Source: an uncultured Bacteroidales bacterium
GTDB lineage: Bacteria > Bacteroidota > Bacteroidia > Bacteroidales > CAIWKO01
Length of the DNA stretch: 64,000 nt
Direction of reading: 5' to 3'
NCBI GenBank assembly: GCA_903913285.1
Contig: CAIWKO010000010.1
Span: forward strand, 1 to 64,000
Shown: positions 25,364-35,456 of the stretch, piece by piece
How positions within the stretch are numbered: the first letter of the stretch is position 1
Layout of the letters: every line of letters begins with the position of its first letter
Program-made: the position numbers and the translations under genes
The notes under the pieces: model-generated
The model's database searches: none
Seen by the model: the letters and a program-made list of their open reading frames with translations, nothing else
What the model was told of the DNA's origin: nothing

Positions 25364-26269
25364 CTAAAAGTATCCTTCTTTTTTTCGGTCTTCCATGGCA
25401 GCTTCCGAACGTTTATCGTCGATGCGGCTTCCACGCTCGGTCACTCTTGTGGCTGCCACCTCGGCTATGATATCTTCGAGACTCTTGGCATGTGAAAGTG
25501 TAGCTCCGGTGCAGGTCATATCGCCTATGGTTCTGAAACGGACGTGCATGTTTTCCACCTTTTCGGTGGGTCGCAGTTTCATGAAATCTGAAAAAGCATA
25601 CATCACCCCATCGCGAACAAAGCAATCGCGGTCGTGTGAAAAATATAAAGAAGGCATTTCAATTTGCTCATGATAAATGTATTGCCATACATCCATTTCG
25701 GTCCAATTGCTGAGTGGAAAAACCCTGAAATGTTCGCCAATTCGTTTTTTACCGTTAAACAGATTCCACAACTCGGGTCGTTGATTTTTGGGGTCCCATT
25801 GTCCGAATTCGTCGCGATGGGAAAAGAAACGTTCTTTAGCACGGGCTTTTTCTTCGTCGCGGCGGGCGCCTCCCATTGCCACATCGATCTTATTTTCTTC
25901 GATGGTATCGAGCAGGGTAATGGTTTGCAGCACATTCCGACTGGCATTGTACCCGGTTTCTTCCATCACGCGGCCTTTATCAATAGACTCCTGCACAGAA
26001 CCGACAATCAATCTGGCTCCGATCGTCTCAACAACTCTGTCGCGATATTCAAGTGTTTCAACAAAATTATGACCGGTGTCGATATGCATGAGTGGAAAAG
26101 GAATGCGGGAAGGCCAAAAAGCCTTGCGGGCGAGATGCAACATAACGATGGAATCTTTTCCGCCCGAAAACAGCAATGCCGGACGCTCGAACTGAGCGGC
26201 AACTTCGCGCAAAATAAAGACAGATTCTGCTTCGAGAAGTTTAATATGATTTAAATGATAGTTAACCAT
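25364..26269 (-). CDS. cysD: sulfate adenylyltransferase small subunit
   Basis: Catalytic subunit of ATP sulfurylase, 301 aa, of the PP-loop N-type ATP pyrophosphatase family, marked by SGGKDS (35-40). HLNHIKLLEAES at the N-terminus and the C-terminal RGSRIDDKRSEAAMEDRKKEGYF are characteristic of CysD. It overlaps cysC by 19 nt, pointing to coupled translation, and works as a heterodimer with CysN. Confidence 0.95.
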   Translation of the reverse strand: MVNYHLNHIKLLEAESVFILREVAAQFERPALLFSGGKDSIVMLHLARKAFWPSRIPFPLMHIDTGHNFVETLEYRDRVVETIGARLIVGSVQESIDKGRVMEETGYNASRNVLQTITLLDTIEENKIDVAMGGARRDEEKARAKERFFSHRDEFGQWDPKNQRPELWNLFNGKKRIGEHFRVFPLSNWTEMDVWQYIYHEQIEMPSLYFSHDRDCFVRDGVMYAFSDFMKLRPTEKVENMHVRFRTIGDMTCTGATLSHAKSLEDIIAEVAATRVTERGSRIDDKRSEAAMEDRKKEGYF

Positions 26270-26874
26270 TTTCTTTTTTGGTATCTGATTAGCGGCAAAA
26301 TTTGCCGCATTAAGTAACGTGCCGTTTTTTTAATGGACCATAAATCGGTGCGAAGTTCAATATCCGCATTTTCAGGAATCTCATAAGAGGAACCTATTCC
26401 TGTGAAATCTTTTATCATTCCCATACGGGCTTTTTTATATAATCCTTTAACATCGCGCTGTTCGCAAACTTCCAAAGGACAATTTACAAACACTTCGATG
26501 AAACGATCCTTCCCTATAATTTCTCTTGCCAAATCGCGCATGGCTTTCTGAGGAGAAATAAAACTGCAGATAACGATTAAACCATGGTCGACAAAAAGCC
26601 TAGCAATCTCGGCAGTACGACGAATATTTTCCATACGATCGGCATCTGAAAACCCCAGATCTTTATTGATTCCATTGCGAATTATATCACCATCGAAGGT
26701 TTTGGTAAAATACCCTTTGCGATGAATTTCCTTTTCAAGAGCAACCGCAATTGTTGTTTTACCTGCCCCCGACAAACCTGTCAACCAAATCACTTTCGGG
26801 TCCTGACGGACCAAAAAGCGTTTGCGATTTCGGCGTATATAGCTATTAAAATCGGTAAGTATCCGCATCTTCAT
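26251..26874 (-). CDS. cysC: adenylylsulfate kinase
   Basis: Cytosolic kinase of 207 aa that phosphorylates APS to PAPS. The P-loop is GLSGAGKTT (33-41); DGDIIRNGINKDLGFS and FISPQKAMRD are the substrate and lid motifs. The track begins at a TTG (26904), but the -7 box TACTTTTG covers 26902-26909, so the ATG at 26874 is preferred. First gene of the operon cysC-cysD-cysN-ltaS-like. PAPS is either reduced or used by sulfotransferases. The CysH in this window looks like an APS reductase, which makes sulfotransferase supply more likely. Confidence 0.93.
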   Translation of the reverse strand: MKMRILTDFNSYIRRNRKRFLVRQDPKVIWLTGLSGAGKTTIAVALEKEIHRKGYFTKTFDGDIIRNGINKDLGFSDADRMENIRRTAEIARLFVDHGLIVICSFISPQKAMRDLAREIIGKDRFIEVFVNCPLEVCEQRDVKGLYKKARMGMIKDFTGIGSSYEIPENADIELRTDLWSIKKTARYLMRQILPLIRYQKRKWLTII

Positions 26875-26901
26875 CAATATTCCTCTTTCAGTTTCTGCGT
26901 G

Positions 26902-26909
26902 CAAAAGTA
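26902..26909 (-). promoter_or_regulatory. -7 box of the cysC operon
   Basis: TACTTTTG on the minus strand matches TAnnTTTG. No convincing TTTG is found 19-21 nt upstream. The box decides against the TTG start of the ORF track. Confidence 0.45.
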
Positions 26910-26981
26910 TAAAATATTATTTACTTTTGTTGACAGCAATAATTCAACATTCCAATCACGACTCACAATTCTTCTTAAATC

Positions 26982-27494
26982 ATGAAAACGAATACCAGTA
27001 AATTCATTCGAAATCGGGCTCTGCTTTATTTGAGTTTACTAATGGTAATCATTTCGTGTAAACCTGTTGAAAAAACCCAAACGACAATTAAAAGTACATC
27101 TATGGTAGCACGACCGAAAGTAGTTATTTACAAAACCAAGACAGATTATTATAAAAATGTACCTGTAATACTATCTTCCGATAAGACAAAGATCGTTTCT
27201 TATCCCGGGATAAACGATGTTTACTATAAAGGTAAATTAGCCTATCCTACACTATTAGTTAATGGTTATTTGCTTGATAACAGAGGGATAAATGCTGATG
27301 TAGCCTTTTTGAAATACTCTTACGAGGAATATATTAAATTATCTGAACCCCTTACACCGGAAAATTTGTTTAAAAACATAATTGATATAAATCCAGTTTT
27401 GGAAATGTATATCTGTGATTGTACAAGAGATACGGCTGAAATAAACAAAATAATTTTAAACGGATTTAAAGAATTTTGCAAAAAAAGCCAATAA
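26982..27494 (+). CDS. lipoprotein (hypothetical)
   Basis: Protein of 170 aa with a basic N-terminus and a hydrophobic run ending in VIISC (Cys near 26), so probably a lipoprotein. The mature protein is small and Lys/Thr-rich at first, then has PGINDVYYKGKLAYPTLLVNGYLLDNRG, which resembles a repeated beta segment. A C-x-C pair lies near the C-terminus (YICDCTRD). No family is recognised. It is alone on the plus strand, divergent from cysC and 73 nt before the DUF1573 gene. Confidence 0.6.
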   Translation: MKTNTSKFIRNRALLYLSLLMVIISCKPVEKTQTTIKSTSMVARPKVVIYKTKTDYYKNVPVILSSDKTKIVSYPGINDVYYKGKLAYPTLLVNGYLLDNRGINADVAFLKYSYEEYIKLSEPLTPENLFKNIIDINPVLEMYICDCTRDTAEINKIILNGFKEFCKKSQ

Positions 27495-27567
27495 ATTTTC
27501 TCAGTACACGTTTATCTTTGTAAATTTGTCAAAATCTTAATTTGTATAATCTTAATTTTAAACATCT

Positions 27568-28707
27568 ATGAAAAAAGTTCTATTTATGTGCCTTTTGATT
27601 GCTTTTGTAGGTTACGGCAATACGTTCGCTCAGAAAAAAGCAGTAATTAAATTTGATAAACTTGAAAACGATTTCGGAACCATCAAAGAAGAAGCTGGCA
27701 AGGTGAAATGTAAATTTACATTTACGAATACGGGTAATGATACCCTGAAACTTCTCAGTGTAAAACCAGGTTGCGGATGTACCACTGTTGACTGGACGAA
27801 AACAGGTGTATTACCGAAAAAAACAGGAACTATTGATGCCGAGTTTGACCCAACACAACGCCCGGGAACTTTTAGTAAAGGTATAACAGTTACTACTAAC
27901 GATCCCAGCCAACAGGTCGTTACATTAACTATCAAAGGAAATGTTATTCCCAAACCGAAGTCATTTACTGATCTTTATCCTGTAACTATTGGAAATTTAC
28001 GTCTTAAAACTTCACAGTTCAATTTTTCAAATGCAAAAAATACAGAAATCCGTTGCGATACGATGAAACTATACAATAGTTGGAATAAACCAATGAATAT
28101 CGGATTTAAAGATCTCGCAACTTATATTACAGCAAAGGCTGTTCCCGAAGTTTTAAAACCGGGAAAAGAAGGATTAATTATTATCAATTATGATGTAAGT
28201 AAACGTAATGATTTCGGATATATTTACGACAGAATGTTGATCCAAACGAATGACAGTCTTCAAGCTGACAAGACTTTAAACATCAGCATGAATATTGTTG
28301 AAGATTTTTCAAAACTTACACCCGAGCAATTGGCTAATGCTCCGAAAATAAAATTTGAGAATTCATCATACGATTTCGGAACAGCTAAACAAGGTGACAA
28401 AGTTGAAGCTACTTTCAAATTTACCAATGAAGGTAAAAGCGACCTTATCATCCGTAAAGTAAAAGCATCATGTGGATGTACTGCAACAAACCCTGAAAAA
28501 ACCGTTCTAAAACCAGGTGAAAGCAGTAAAATTGATGCAACTTTCAACACTGCAGGTAAAGAAGGCAAACAATATAAAACAATCACAGTTACCAACAGCG
28601 ACCCTGCTAATTCATCGGTTATGTTAACACTTCAGGGAACAGTTGAAAAACCAGCTACTCAACCCATACCGGAAAATAATCAGAACAATATTCAGCCAAC
28701 TCATTAA
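27568..28707 (+). CDS. exported protein with two DUF1573 domains
   Basis: Periplasmic or surface protein of 379 aa with a signal peptide ending near NTFAQ. Two Ig-like DUF1573 domains (about 25-125 and 258-365) each carry the signature: DFGTIKEE...KPGCGCTT and DFGTAKQG...KASCGCTA. A less conserved middle part lies between them. The C-terminal tail is Pro/Asn/Gln-rich (PATQPIPENNQNNIQPTH). The family is abundant in Bacteroidota and of unknown function, probably a binding or scaffolding module. A -7 box TATCTTTG is at 27513-27520. It ends in a strong terminator shared with rho. Confidence 0.9.
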   Translation: MKKVLFMCLLIAFVGYGNTFAQKKAVIKFDKLENDFGTIKEEAGKVKCKFTFTNTGNDTLKLLSVKPGCGCTTVDWTKTGVLPKKTGTIDAEFDPTQRPGTFSKGITVTTNDPSQQVVTLTIKGNVIPKPKSFTDLYPVTIGNLRLKTSQFNFSNAKNTEIRCDTMKLYNSWNKPMNIGFKDLATYITAKAVPEVLKPGKEGLIIINYDVSKRNDFGYIYDRMLIQTNDSLQADKTLNISMNIVEDFSKLTPEQLANAPKIKFENSSYDFGTAKQGDKVEATFKFTNEGKSDLIIRKVKASCGCTATNPEKTVLKPGESSKIDATFNTAGKEGKQYKTITVTNSDPANSSVMLTLQGTVEKPATQPIPENNQNNIQPTH

Positions 28708-28720
28708 TAAAATAGAATAA

Positions 28721-28757
28721 AAAAAGCCCTGAAATAATTATTTCAGGGCTTTTTTTT
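28721..28757. terminator. bidirectional terminator between the DUF1573 gene and rho
   Basis: A perfect palindrome (AAAGCCCTGAAATAATTATT and complement) flanked by A-tract and T-tract, between convergent genes. Confidence 0.9.
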
Positions 28758-28771
28758 TGGATCAAAAAATC

Positions 28772-30607
28772 TTAGCCATTCATAAAGACCAAGAACTCTT
28801 CATTCGTTTGAGTAAATTTCATTTTATCTTTAAGGAATTCCATAGCCTCAACCGGATTCATGTCGGCTAAATGATTACGCAACACCCAAATTCTTTGCAA
28901 GGATTCTTTATCATGTAATAAATCATCACGACGAGTGCTTGAGGCAACAATATCAATGGATGGGAAGATACGTTTATTTGAAAGTTTACGTTCCAACTGC
29001 AATTCCATATTACCGGTTCCTTTAAATTCTTCAAAAATAACTTCATCCATTTTCGAGCCAGTCTCGGTGAGCGCAGTAGCAATAATAGTCAATGACCCAC
29101 CATTCTCGATTTGACGGGCAGCACCAAAAAATTTCTTTGGTTTCTGGAGGGCAGATGCTTCGACACCACCTGAGAGAACTTTTCCGGAGGCCGGAGCAAC
29201 AGTATTGTATGCACGGGCCAAACGCGTTATTGAATCCAGCAGTATCATTACATCGTGTCCGCATTCAACCAAACGTTTTGCCTTTTCAAGAACAATATTT
29301 GCAATTTTTACATGTCTGTCGGCCGGTTCATCAAATGTTGAGGCAATTACTTCAGCGTTGACACTTCTTTGCATATCCGTGACTTCTTCAGGGCGTTCGT
29401 CGACCAATAAGATAATCAAATACACTTCAGGATGATTGAAAGCAACCGCATTTGCAATTTCTTTTAATATCATGGTCTTACCTGTTTTTGGCTGAGCCAC
29501 GATCAAACCTCTTTGCCCCTTACCAATTGGAGTGAACATATCCATGATGCGGGTTGTCATTGTCATGCTAGGATGTCCGGTTAATTTTAATTTTTTCTCC
29601 GGAAATAATGGAGTTAAGTGATCAAAATTGACACGGTCACGAACAATTTCCGGACTTCGTCCGTTGATATGCTCAACTTTTATTAACGGGAAATATTTTT
29701 CACCTTCCTTAGGAGGACGAATTCTACCTTTAATTGTATCTCCTGTTTTTAACCCAAAAAGCTTAATTTGCGATTGGGAAACATAAATGTCGTCGGGTGA
29801 ATTTAAGTAATTATAATCGGAAGAACGCAAAAAGCCATATCCATCCGGCATTATTTCAAGAACTCCCTCACTTGAAACAATACCTTCAAATTCGAATGCA
29901 TATTCCGGTTGTTTTTCACGCGGTTGTTGTTGACTTTTCTTGTGAGGAATATCGCGCGATGAACGTTCCTGGTCATTTTGTTTGAGGTCATCATCGTTTA
30001 AAAGAACAGAACTTTCATCTTCATTATCAACTTTTATTTGCCCCTCCTGAAAATTATTTTCAGAGTCTAATTCTATTTCAGAAGGACTTATTTCTTCAGG
30101 TGCTGAATTATCATTTACAGTAATTATTTCATCATCATCCAAAGAAGGTAAAATGAAATCAAATTTCTTGGCTTCCTCTTCAAACAATTCTTTTTTATAA
30201 ATTATATCCGGATTAGATGGTTCTGTGTTTTCGGTAAAAACCGGTTTATTCTCAACAACGGGAGCATCATGTCTTTTGTTATGATTTCGTGTACCGTATG
30301 CAAATTTGGGGTTTTTGGAAAAAACTTTTTCAGGAGCAGGTATCTGACTATCATTCGCAGGAGTTACTTTTAATTCCGGATTATCCATACGGGTACGCCT
30401 TTGGATGACCTTTCTTCTGTTTTTGCCATTTTCTTCTGCAGGCTTTGATTCTTTAATGATTTCTTCTGGTTTTATAGCCTGTATATCTAAAATTTTGTGA
30501 ATTAAATCTTTTTTTCTGAGGTCTTCGTAATCCGGAATATTTAATTTCTCGGCGATTTCGCGCAATTCTGGAATACTCATTCCATTAAGGTCAATGATAT
30601 TGTACAT
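28772..30607 (-). CDS. rho: transcription termination factor Rho
   Basis: Hexameric RNA-dependent ATPase and translocase that ends untranslated transcripts. At 611 aa it is about 190 longer than E. coli Rho. A Rho_N-like head (1-45, [16 protein letters not shown]) is followed by a low-complexity Glu/Asp/Asn-rich insertion (about 50-230) that is typical of Bacteroidota. Next comes the cold-shock RNA-binding domain ([20 protein letters not shown]) and the ATPase core with Walker A QPKTGKT near 370, [10 protein letters not shown] and the Q-loop region. The insertion is likely disordered and may help phase behaviour or RNA binding (inference). The gene has its own promoter with a leader of about 120 nt. 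Confidence 0.95.
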   Translation of the reverse strand: MYNIIDLNGMSIPELREIAEKLNIPDYEDLRKKDLIHKILDIQAIKPEEIIKESKPAEENGKNRRKVIQRRTRMDNPELKVTPANDSQIPAPEKVFSKNPKFAYGTRNHNKRHDAPVVENKPVFTENTEPSNPDIIYKKELFEEEAKKFDFILPSLDDDEIITVNDNSAPEEISPSEIELDSENNFQEGQIKVDNEDESSVLLNDDDLKQNDQERSSRDIPHKKSQQQPREKQPEYAFEFEGIVSSEGVLEIMPDGYGFLRSSDYNYLNSPDDIYVSQSQIKLFGLKTGDTIKGRIRPPKEGEKYFPLIKVEHINGRSPEIVRDRVNFDHLTPLFPEKKLKLTGHPSMTMTTRIMDMFTPIGKGQRGLIVAQPKTGKTMILKEIANAVAFNHPEVYLIILLVDERPEEVTDMQRSVNAEVIASTFDEPADRHVKIANIVLEKAKRLVECGHDVMILLDSITRLARAYNTVAPASGKVLSGGVEASALQKPKKFFGAARQIENGGSLTIIATALTETGSKMDEVIFEEFKGTGNMELQLERKLSNKRIFPSIDIVASSTRRDDLLHDKESLQRIWVLRNHLADMNPVEAMEFLKDKMKFTQTNEEFLVFMNG

Positions 30608-30734
30608 AAATGTTACTTTGGTTTTGTGGTATTATTTGTTTAAATAAACAATAATTTGAAATTTTTCTGATTTTTTTTTGAAATATTCAGCAAACGAATG
30701 CTGCTGAAACTTGTTCTTACAAGGAAATTCGATG

Positions 30735-30764
30735 CAAATGTAATCAAAAAAAACTAATTACAAA
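30735..30764 (-). promoter_or_regulatory. rho promoter (TTTG-N18-TACATTTG)
   Basis: On the minus strand TTTG (30761-30764) lies 18 nt before TACATTTG (30735-30742), a near-ideal Bacteroidota promoter. The leader of about 120 nt could host Rho autoregulation. Confidence 0.7.
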
Positions 30765-30780
30765 AAAAAAATGTTTTTTC

Positions 30781-32007
30781 TTACTTATTTACCATTTTCA
30801 CATCGAGGGCATCGCGTAAAGCATTTCCGGTAAGCATAAAAGCCAAAACAGTAAGCATGATCGCAATTCCGGGTATTATGGCTAAATAAGCAGAATCAAG
30901 AATGATGTAACCATAATGCTCTTTTATCATAGTTCCCCAGGATGGCATAGGTGGCTGCACGCCAATACCCAAAAAGCTCAAACCTGCTTCGATCAGAATT
31001 GCAGAAGCAAAGTTAGCAGCCGAAATTACAATAACAGGTGCCATAACATTAGGAAGTATATGCCGGAATATTATTCGGGAATGTTTGTATCCTAATGCCA
31101 CGCCTGCTTCGACAAATTCTTTTTCACGAATACTCAGAATTTGTCCCCTCACGACTCTGGCAACTTCTACCCACATTGTTAAACCAATTGCGATAAAAAC
31201 CTGCCAAAACCCTTTGCCTAAAACAAAGGTAATTGCAATAACCAGAAGTAATGTAGGAATTGACCAGACCACATTAATAAACCACATGATAAGGTTATCG
31301 ACCCATCCCTTGAAATATCCAGCCAAGGCACCAAGCAAGATTCCAATTATCAGAGAAATCAATACGGAAATAAAACCAACAGATAAACTTACACGGGTGC
31401 CAATCATTATCTGACTTAATATGTCTCTCCCAAATCTATCAGTACCCAATAAGAATCTTTTAGAGATAATATTATCGCTTTTTATTCTTTGTGTTAATTC
31501 CTCAATCGTTGCCCTCTCAGTTTTTCCATCAATATTTGTATATCTGAGTATGCCTCCCTCATTACTTACTGATTTATCAGGTTGAATAGCATAAACAACA
31601 TCAACCAAACTGAACGATTTTATTTCACCTTCATTCGGATTCATTCCGGTATATTCTTCCACATAAATCTTATCACCCTTAAAATTATAACTATAAACAG
31701 GAATATAGATGTAATTGGATTCAAGACCTGAAATAGTTTGTTTTATTAATCCGGTATGATGTTCTGTTTCATTTTTATGGACTTTTAGCATTGTTACTGA
31801 AAATCCGGGTTTCTTAGTACTTAGTTCCAGAAACTGAGCATTAGCATAAGGTGTTGTATCAGGAGTAATCAAATATCCTAAAAGAGAGACTAAAACCAAA
31901 AACAATATAAAAATGATTGATACGAGAGCAATTCGACTTTTCAGCAGTTTGCGAATGGCTAATTTAGTCAATGAACCGGAACTAACGAATTGCTTTTTTC
32001 TGAACAC
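30781..32007 (-). CDS. ABC transporter permease, oligopeptide type (OppC/DppC-like)
   Basis: Inner-membrane permease of 408 aa. The N-terminal part has a TM helix (32-52) and a periplasmic insert of about 130 residues. The insert is followed by FLLGTDRFGRDILSQIM, the sequence usually found just before the BPD_transp_1 domain. Five to six TM helices then contain the EAA loop (EAGVALGYKHSRIIFRHILPN) that docks the ATPase. Partners OppB, OppA, OppD and OppF are not adjacent, so they must lie elsewhere. It is convergent with nothing and divergent from the hydrolase at 32102. Confidence 0.88.
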   Translation of the reverse strand: MFRKKQFVSSGSLTKLAIRKLLKSRIALVSIIFILFLVLVSLLGYLITPDTTPYANAQFLELSTKKPGFSVTMLKVHKNETEHHTGLIKQTISGLESNYIYIPVYSYNFKGDKIYVEEYTGMNPNEGEIKSFSLVDVVYAIQPDKSVSNEGGILRYTNIDGKTERATIEELTQRIKSDNIISKRFLLGTDRFGRDILSQIMIGTRVSLSVGFISVLISLIIGILLGALAGYFKGWVDNLIMWFINVVWSIPTLLLVIAITFVLGKGFWQVFIAIGLTMWVEVARVVRGQILSIREKEFVEAGVALGYKHSRIIFRHILPNVMAPVIVISAANFASAILIEAGLSFLGIGVQPPMPSWGTMIKEHYGYIILDSAYLAIIPGIAIMLTVLAFMLTGNALRDALDVKMVNK

Positions 32008-32101
32008 AATTGAGATATTTCTACAAAAATATTATAATATTACCAACTAATATAAAATTCGCAAAAGGAATTAATTTATAATTTTACCACAAAATTTTTT
32101 T

Positions 32102-32896
32102 ATGGATTCATTTTTTAGTTATAATAATAGGAACATTCATTATACTCTAAAAGGCAAAGGGGATGCAGTTATATTATTGCATGGTTTTACAGAATCTTTA
32201 GACATTTGGGACGAATTTTCGGAACGTTTATCACAAAATTATAAAGTTGTTTGTATCGACCTGCCCGGACATGGATTAAGTGAGTGTATTGCTGAAACAC
32301 ACACCATGGAACTTATGGCAACTTGTGTTTTAGAAGTTTTGAAGAGCTTACATATTAAAAAATGTGTTATGGTTGGTCATTCAATGGGTGGGTATGTTTC
32401 TTTGGCTTTTGCTGAAGATAACCCGGAAATGCTAACGGGCTTATGCCTGTTTCATTCAACTGCCTATAAAGATAGTGACGAAGCAAGACAGAACAGATAT
32501 AGGACAAATGAAATCATTAATAAACATCCTTATAATTTTTTAAGCAATTTTATTCCCTCATTGTTTACAGAGCAAAATCAAAAAAAATATAGTACTGAAA
32601 TCAATGAACTTGTTGAAAAGTCGAAAAGGATGACAGCCGAGGGTGTTATTGCCTGTAATAAAGGTATGGCTGAACGTCCGGACAGAAGTGACGTATTAAA
32701 AAATGCTACAATACCAGTGCTTTTTATTGCAGGAAAATTAGACAGTCGTATTCCTTTCGACAAAGTAATGGAACAAATTGCAATGCCAAATGACAGCGTT
32801 GCTTTGCTTATGGGAGATGTTGCTCATATGGGATATTTAGAAGCAAAGGAAAAAACTTACTATGGAATAAAGACCTTTGTTGACGGTTGTTTCTAA
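32102..32896 (+). CDS. alpha/beta hydrolase
   Basis: Cytosolic hydrolase of 264 aa. The catalytic triad is visible: nucleophile Ser in GHSMGG (near 95), Asp in AGKLDSRIP and His in DVAHMGYLE. The oxyanion-hole sequence is LHGFTES. Length and motif order fit the carboxylesterase / MenH-like branch, but the substrate cannot be read from sequence. It starts 94 nt from the divergent permease gene and is followed after 36 nt by the CcmF-type gene. Confidence 0.88.
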   Translation: MDSFFSYNNRNIHYTLKGKGDAVILLHGFTESLDIWDEFSERLSQNYKVVCIDLPGHGLSECIAETHTMELMATCVLEVLKSLHIKKCVMVGHSMGGYVSLAFAEDNPEMLTGLCLFHSTAYKDSDEARQNRYRTNEIINKHPYNFLSNFIPSLFTEQNQKKYSTEINELVEKSKRMTAEGVIACNKGMAERPDRSDVLKNATIPVLFIAGKLDSRIPFDKVMEQIAMPNDSVALLMGDVAHMGYLEAKEKTYYGIKTFVDGCF

Positions 32897-32932
32897 GAAT
32901 ATTAATTTCTTTATTCATCATTTAATAGCTTT

Positions 32933-35290
32933 ATGACCAGACAATTTACAGGAGAACATTTAATTACCGGTATTATTGGACAATATAGCCTGATTTTTAC
33001 TTTGCTAATTTCTGCTATTTTGGTTTTTTTCAGCATCTACCTGTTAAAGACCAAACGCGATAGTTTAAAATTAAAAATCTGGACAATTCCATTATTCTCT
33101 TTCTGTTTTATACTGGTATGCATTGCACTTGCAATGCTCTATTCGGCCATATTCAATCATTATTTTGAATACTCGTATGTTTATAAATATTCTTCGATAG
33201 AGCTTCCTTTACAATATATCTTTTCGTGTTTATGGGCAGGGCAGGAAGGGAGTTTGCTTTTGTGGCTTTTCCTTATCGGGCTTGTTGGCATGATAAATCT
33301 GATAATTGAAAAAAATCTGAAAGCCGAACTGCTGCTCACCTATTCTATTGTGATTTTTATTTTTGCGTTTTTACTCACCGGATTCAATTTTTGGGGATAT
33401 AGTTTTGGAAATAGCCCCTTTGAGTTATTGCGAAATAATCCGGCTTATTTAAATCTGCCATTTTTCAAAATGAGTAATTACGCAGGTTTGATTGCTGATG
33501 GCAACGGTTTGAATCCTTTGTTGAAAAACCCGTGGATGGTTTCGCATCCACCTTTGTTGTTTTCGGGTTATGCTTTATGTTTGGTGCCATTTGCATATAC
33601 TATAGCTTATATACTTAAACGTGATTTAAGAGGTTATGCCAAAAAAGTTCTCCCATGGAATATTTTAGCACTAATTTTTATGAGCACAGGATTATTGCTG
33701 GGCGGAGTGTGGGCATATCAGGATCTGACCTTTGGCGGCTTCTGGTCGTGGGACCCGGTAGAAAATGCTTCGTTGGTGCCCTGGATCATTCTGGTTTCGG
33801 CATTGCATTTTAACTTGATCCTTCTAAAAAAGAAACCCGTTACCATTATTACTCAAATTTTTAATTTTTTACCGTTTTGTTTAGTTCTTTACGCTGCATT
33901 TCTTACCCGAAGTGGTGTTTTGCAAAATGCATCTGTACATTCTTTCACCGGAACAAGTACCCGATATATTTTCGGGATTCTGGCATTAGGTTTTTTATTA
34001 TTTCCAAGCATTTTGCTAATCCTGAACCCTAAACTAAAACAAAAAACAACAATTTCGGATTCCGACACAGAGTTACCTGACGCTAAAACTGAAAATAAGC
34101 TTACAAAAGAAATCCTTTTATTTATCGGGGCGATAGTGCTGATGCTTTCTGCTTTTCAGGTAATATTTACCACTTCAATACCCTTATACAATAAATTCTT
34201 TGGAATAAACCTGGCTCCACCAATTGACCCCGAAAATTTTTATAATAACTGGCAAATGATCTTTGCATGTCTTATTTGTATGCTTATAGGAGTGGTACAA
34301 TATTTTCCGGTTAGCTCACATAAGTATAAACAACAATTATACAGTTTACTGTTGGCTGGAATTGCGTCAATTTTAGTCACCATTATTTTTTCGGTTTATT
34401 GGTTAGACCTTAGCGTAATTAATATTGTATTTCTGTTCGGAATAGTGTTCTGCATTTTAAGCATTATTGATAATAAGCTTCGCCAGGGAAAAACTAAGAA
34501 AAATAATGCAGCTATAATTTCTCATTTCGGGTTGGGAATCTTTTTACTGGGAATATTGATCACCTTTACTTTAAAACAGGAAATTGAAAGCAAAGCGCCA
34601 CAAGCGATGGGTAATCAGGACGGGATCATGGCTATTAAAGGAAGAATTATTCCGCTGACAAATGATAAATACGCTTCCTACTCTGAAAGAATCAGAAAGG
34701 GAGAAAAAATTTATTACCGCGTGGATCTGTTGGTGAAACGGGACGGTAATTATTATCTTTCGAACTCGATGTATCCTTCGCTGGAGAGCAGCGAGCAGAT
34801 GAATGAAGTGTTTTTTCCGGATGTGCACCATTTTATTAAAAAAGATGTGGAGATGTTTTTAACCTATGCCGAAATTACAACCGACTCTTTTAAAAATGCA
34901 TACTCGAAAAAATTAAGCGCCTCAGATAGTTTACTAACCGATCAGGGACTATTTATTTGCAAAGGGATTGAAAACGACAGCAACAACTATAAAGTAAGCT
35001 TTAGTTTCGGGCAACGTGGTGGAGCTTCTGTTGATTCTGCATTGATCTATAATACTGCAACGAAAACAGGAAACGAAATAATGGTTCCGAAAACACCCAT
35101 TAAGCTCGCATTGTCGGATGCATCGGCTGATTCATGTTTGGTGAATGTTTATTACAAAAAAACCGATTTCATCATTTTCAAAATTTATGAATATCCGTTT
35201 ATTTGGCTGATATGGATGGGTGGAATTATCTTTCTCATCGGAGTAGTTTATTCGGCAATAAAGCGTTTTGCAAATCAAAAAAGAAACTGA
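32933..35290 (+). CDS. CcmF/CcsA-family cytochrome c biogenesis protein
   Basis: Multi-pass membrane protein of 785 aa with about 14 hydrophobic segments. The haem-handling signature GGFWSWDPVENASLVPW (near 266-282) is preceded by ILLGGVWAYQDLTFG, typical of CcmF. Conserved histidines are SHPP (near 203) and those after the WWD-like motif. The C-terminal quarter is a periplasmic domain with beta strands, ending with a last TM helix. The function is attachment of haem to apocytochrome c together with CcmE and CcmC/H. No other ccm gene is adjacent. This implies c-type cytochromes and a respiratory chain. Confidence 0.88.
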   Translation: MTRQFTGEHLITGIIGQYSLIFTLLISAILVFFSIYLLKTKRDSLKLKIWTIPLFSFCFILVCIALAMLYSAIFNHYFEYSYVYKYSSIELPLQYIFSCLWAGQEGSLLLWLFLIGLVGMINLIIEKNLKAELLLTYSIVIFIFAFLLTGFNFWGYSFGNSPFELLRNNPAYLNLPFFKMSNYAGLIADGNGLNPLLKNPWMVSHPPLLFSGYALCLVPFAYTIAYILKRDLRGYAKKVLPWNILALIFMSTGLLLGGVWAYQDLTFGGFWSWDPVENASLVPWIILVSALHFNLILLKKKPVTIITQIFNFLPFCLVLYAAFLTRSGVLQNASVHSFTGTSTRYIFGILALGFLLFPSILLILNPKLKQKTTISDSDTELPDAKTENKLTKEILLFIGAIVLMLSAFQVIFTTSIPLYNKFFGINLAPPIDPENFYNNWQMIFACLICMLIGVVQYFPVSSHKYKQQLYSLLLAGIASILVTIIFSVYWLDLSVINIVFLFGIVFCILSIIDNKLRQGKTKKNNAAIISHFGLGIFLLGILITFTLKQEIESKAPQAMGNQDGIMAIKGRIIPLTNDKYASYSERIRKGEKIYYRVDLLVKRDGNYYLSNSMYPSLESSEQMNEVFFPDVHHFIKKDVEMFLTYAEITTDSFKNAYSKKLSASDSLLTDQGLFICKGIENDSNNYKVSFSFGQRGGASVDSALIYNTATKTGNEIMVPKTPIKLALSDASADSCLVNVYYKKTDFIIFKIYEYPFIWLIWMGGIIFLIGVVYSAIKRFANQKRN

Positions 35291-35456
35291 TTTTACAAAA
35301 AACATACCTATACTATTGTGGCTTTTTTACATTTTGAGCTTCTATTTATGCTATTTTTCCGAATTTTTGAAACAAAATGAGTTTCTATAAGTCAAAGAAT
35401 TATCTTTGCACCAGCAAATTTTATTTAATCAATTAATAATTTTAATCACAAAATCT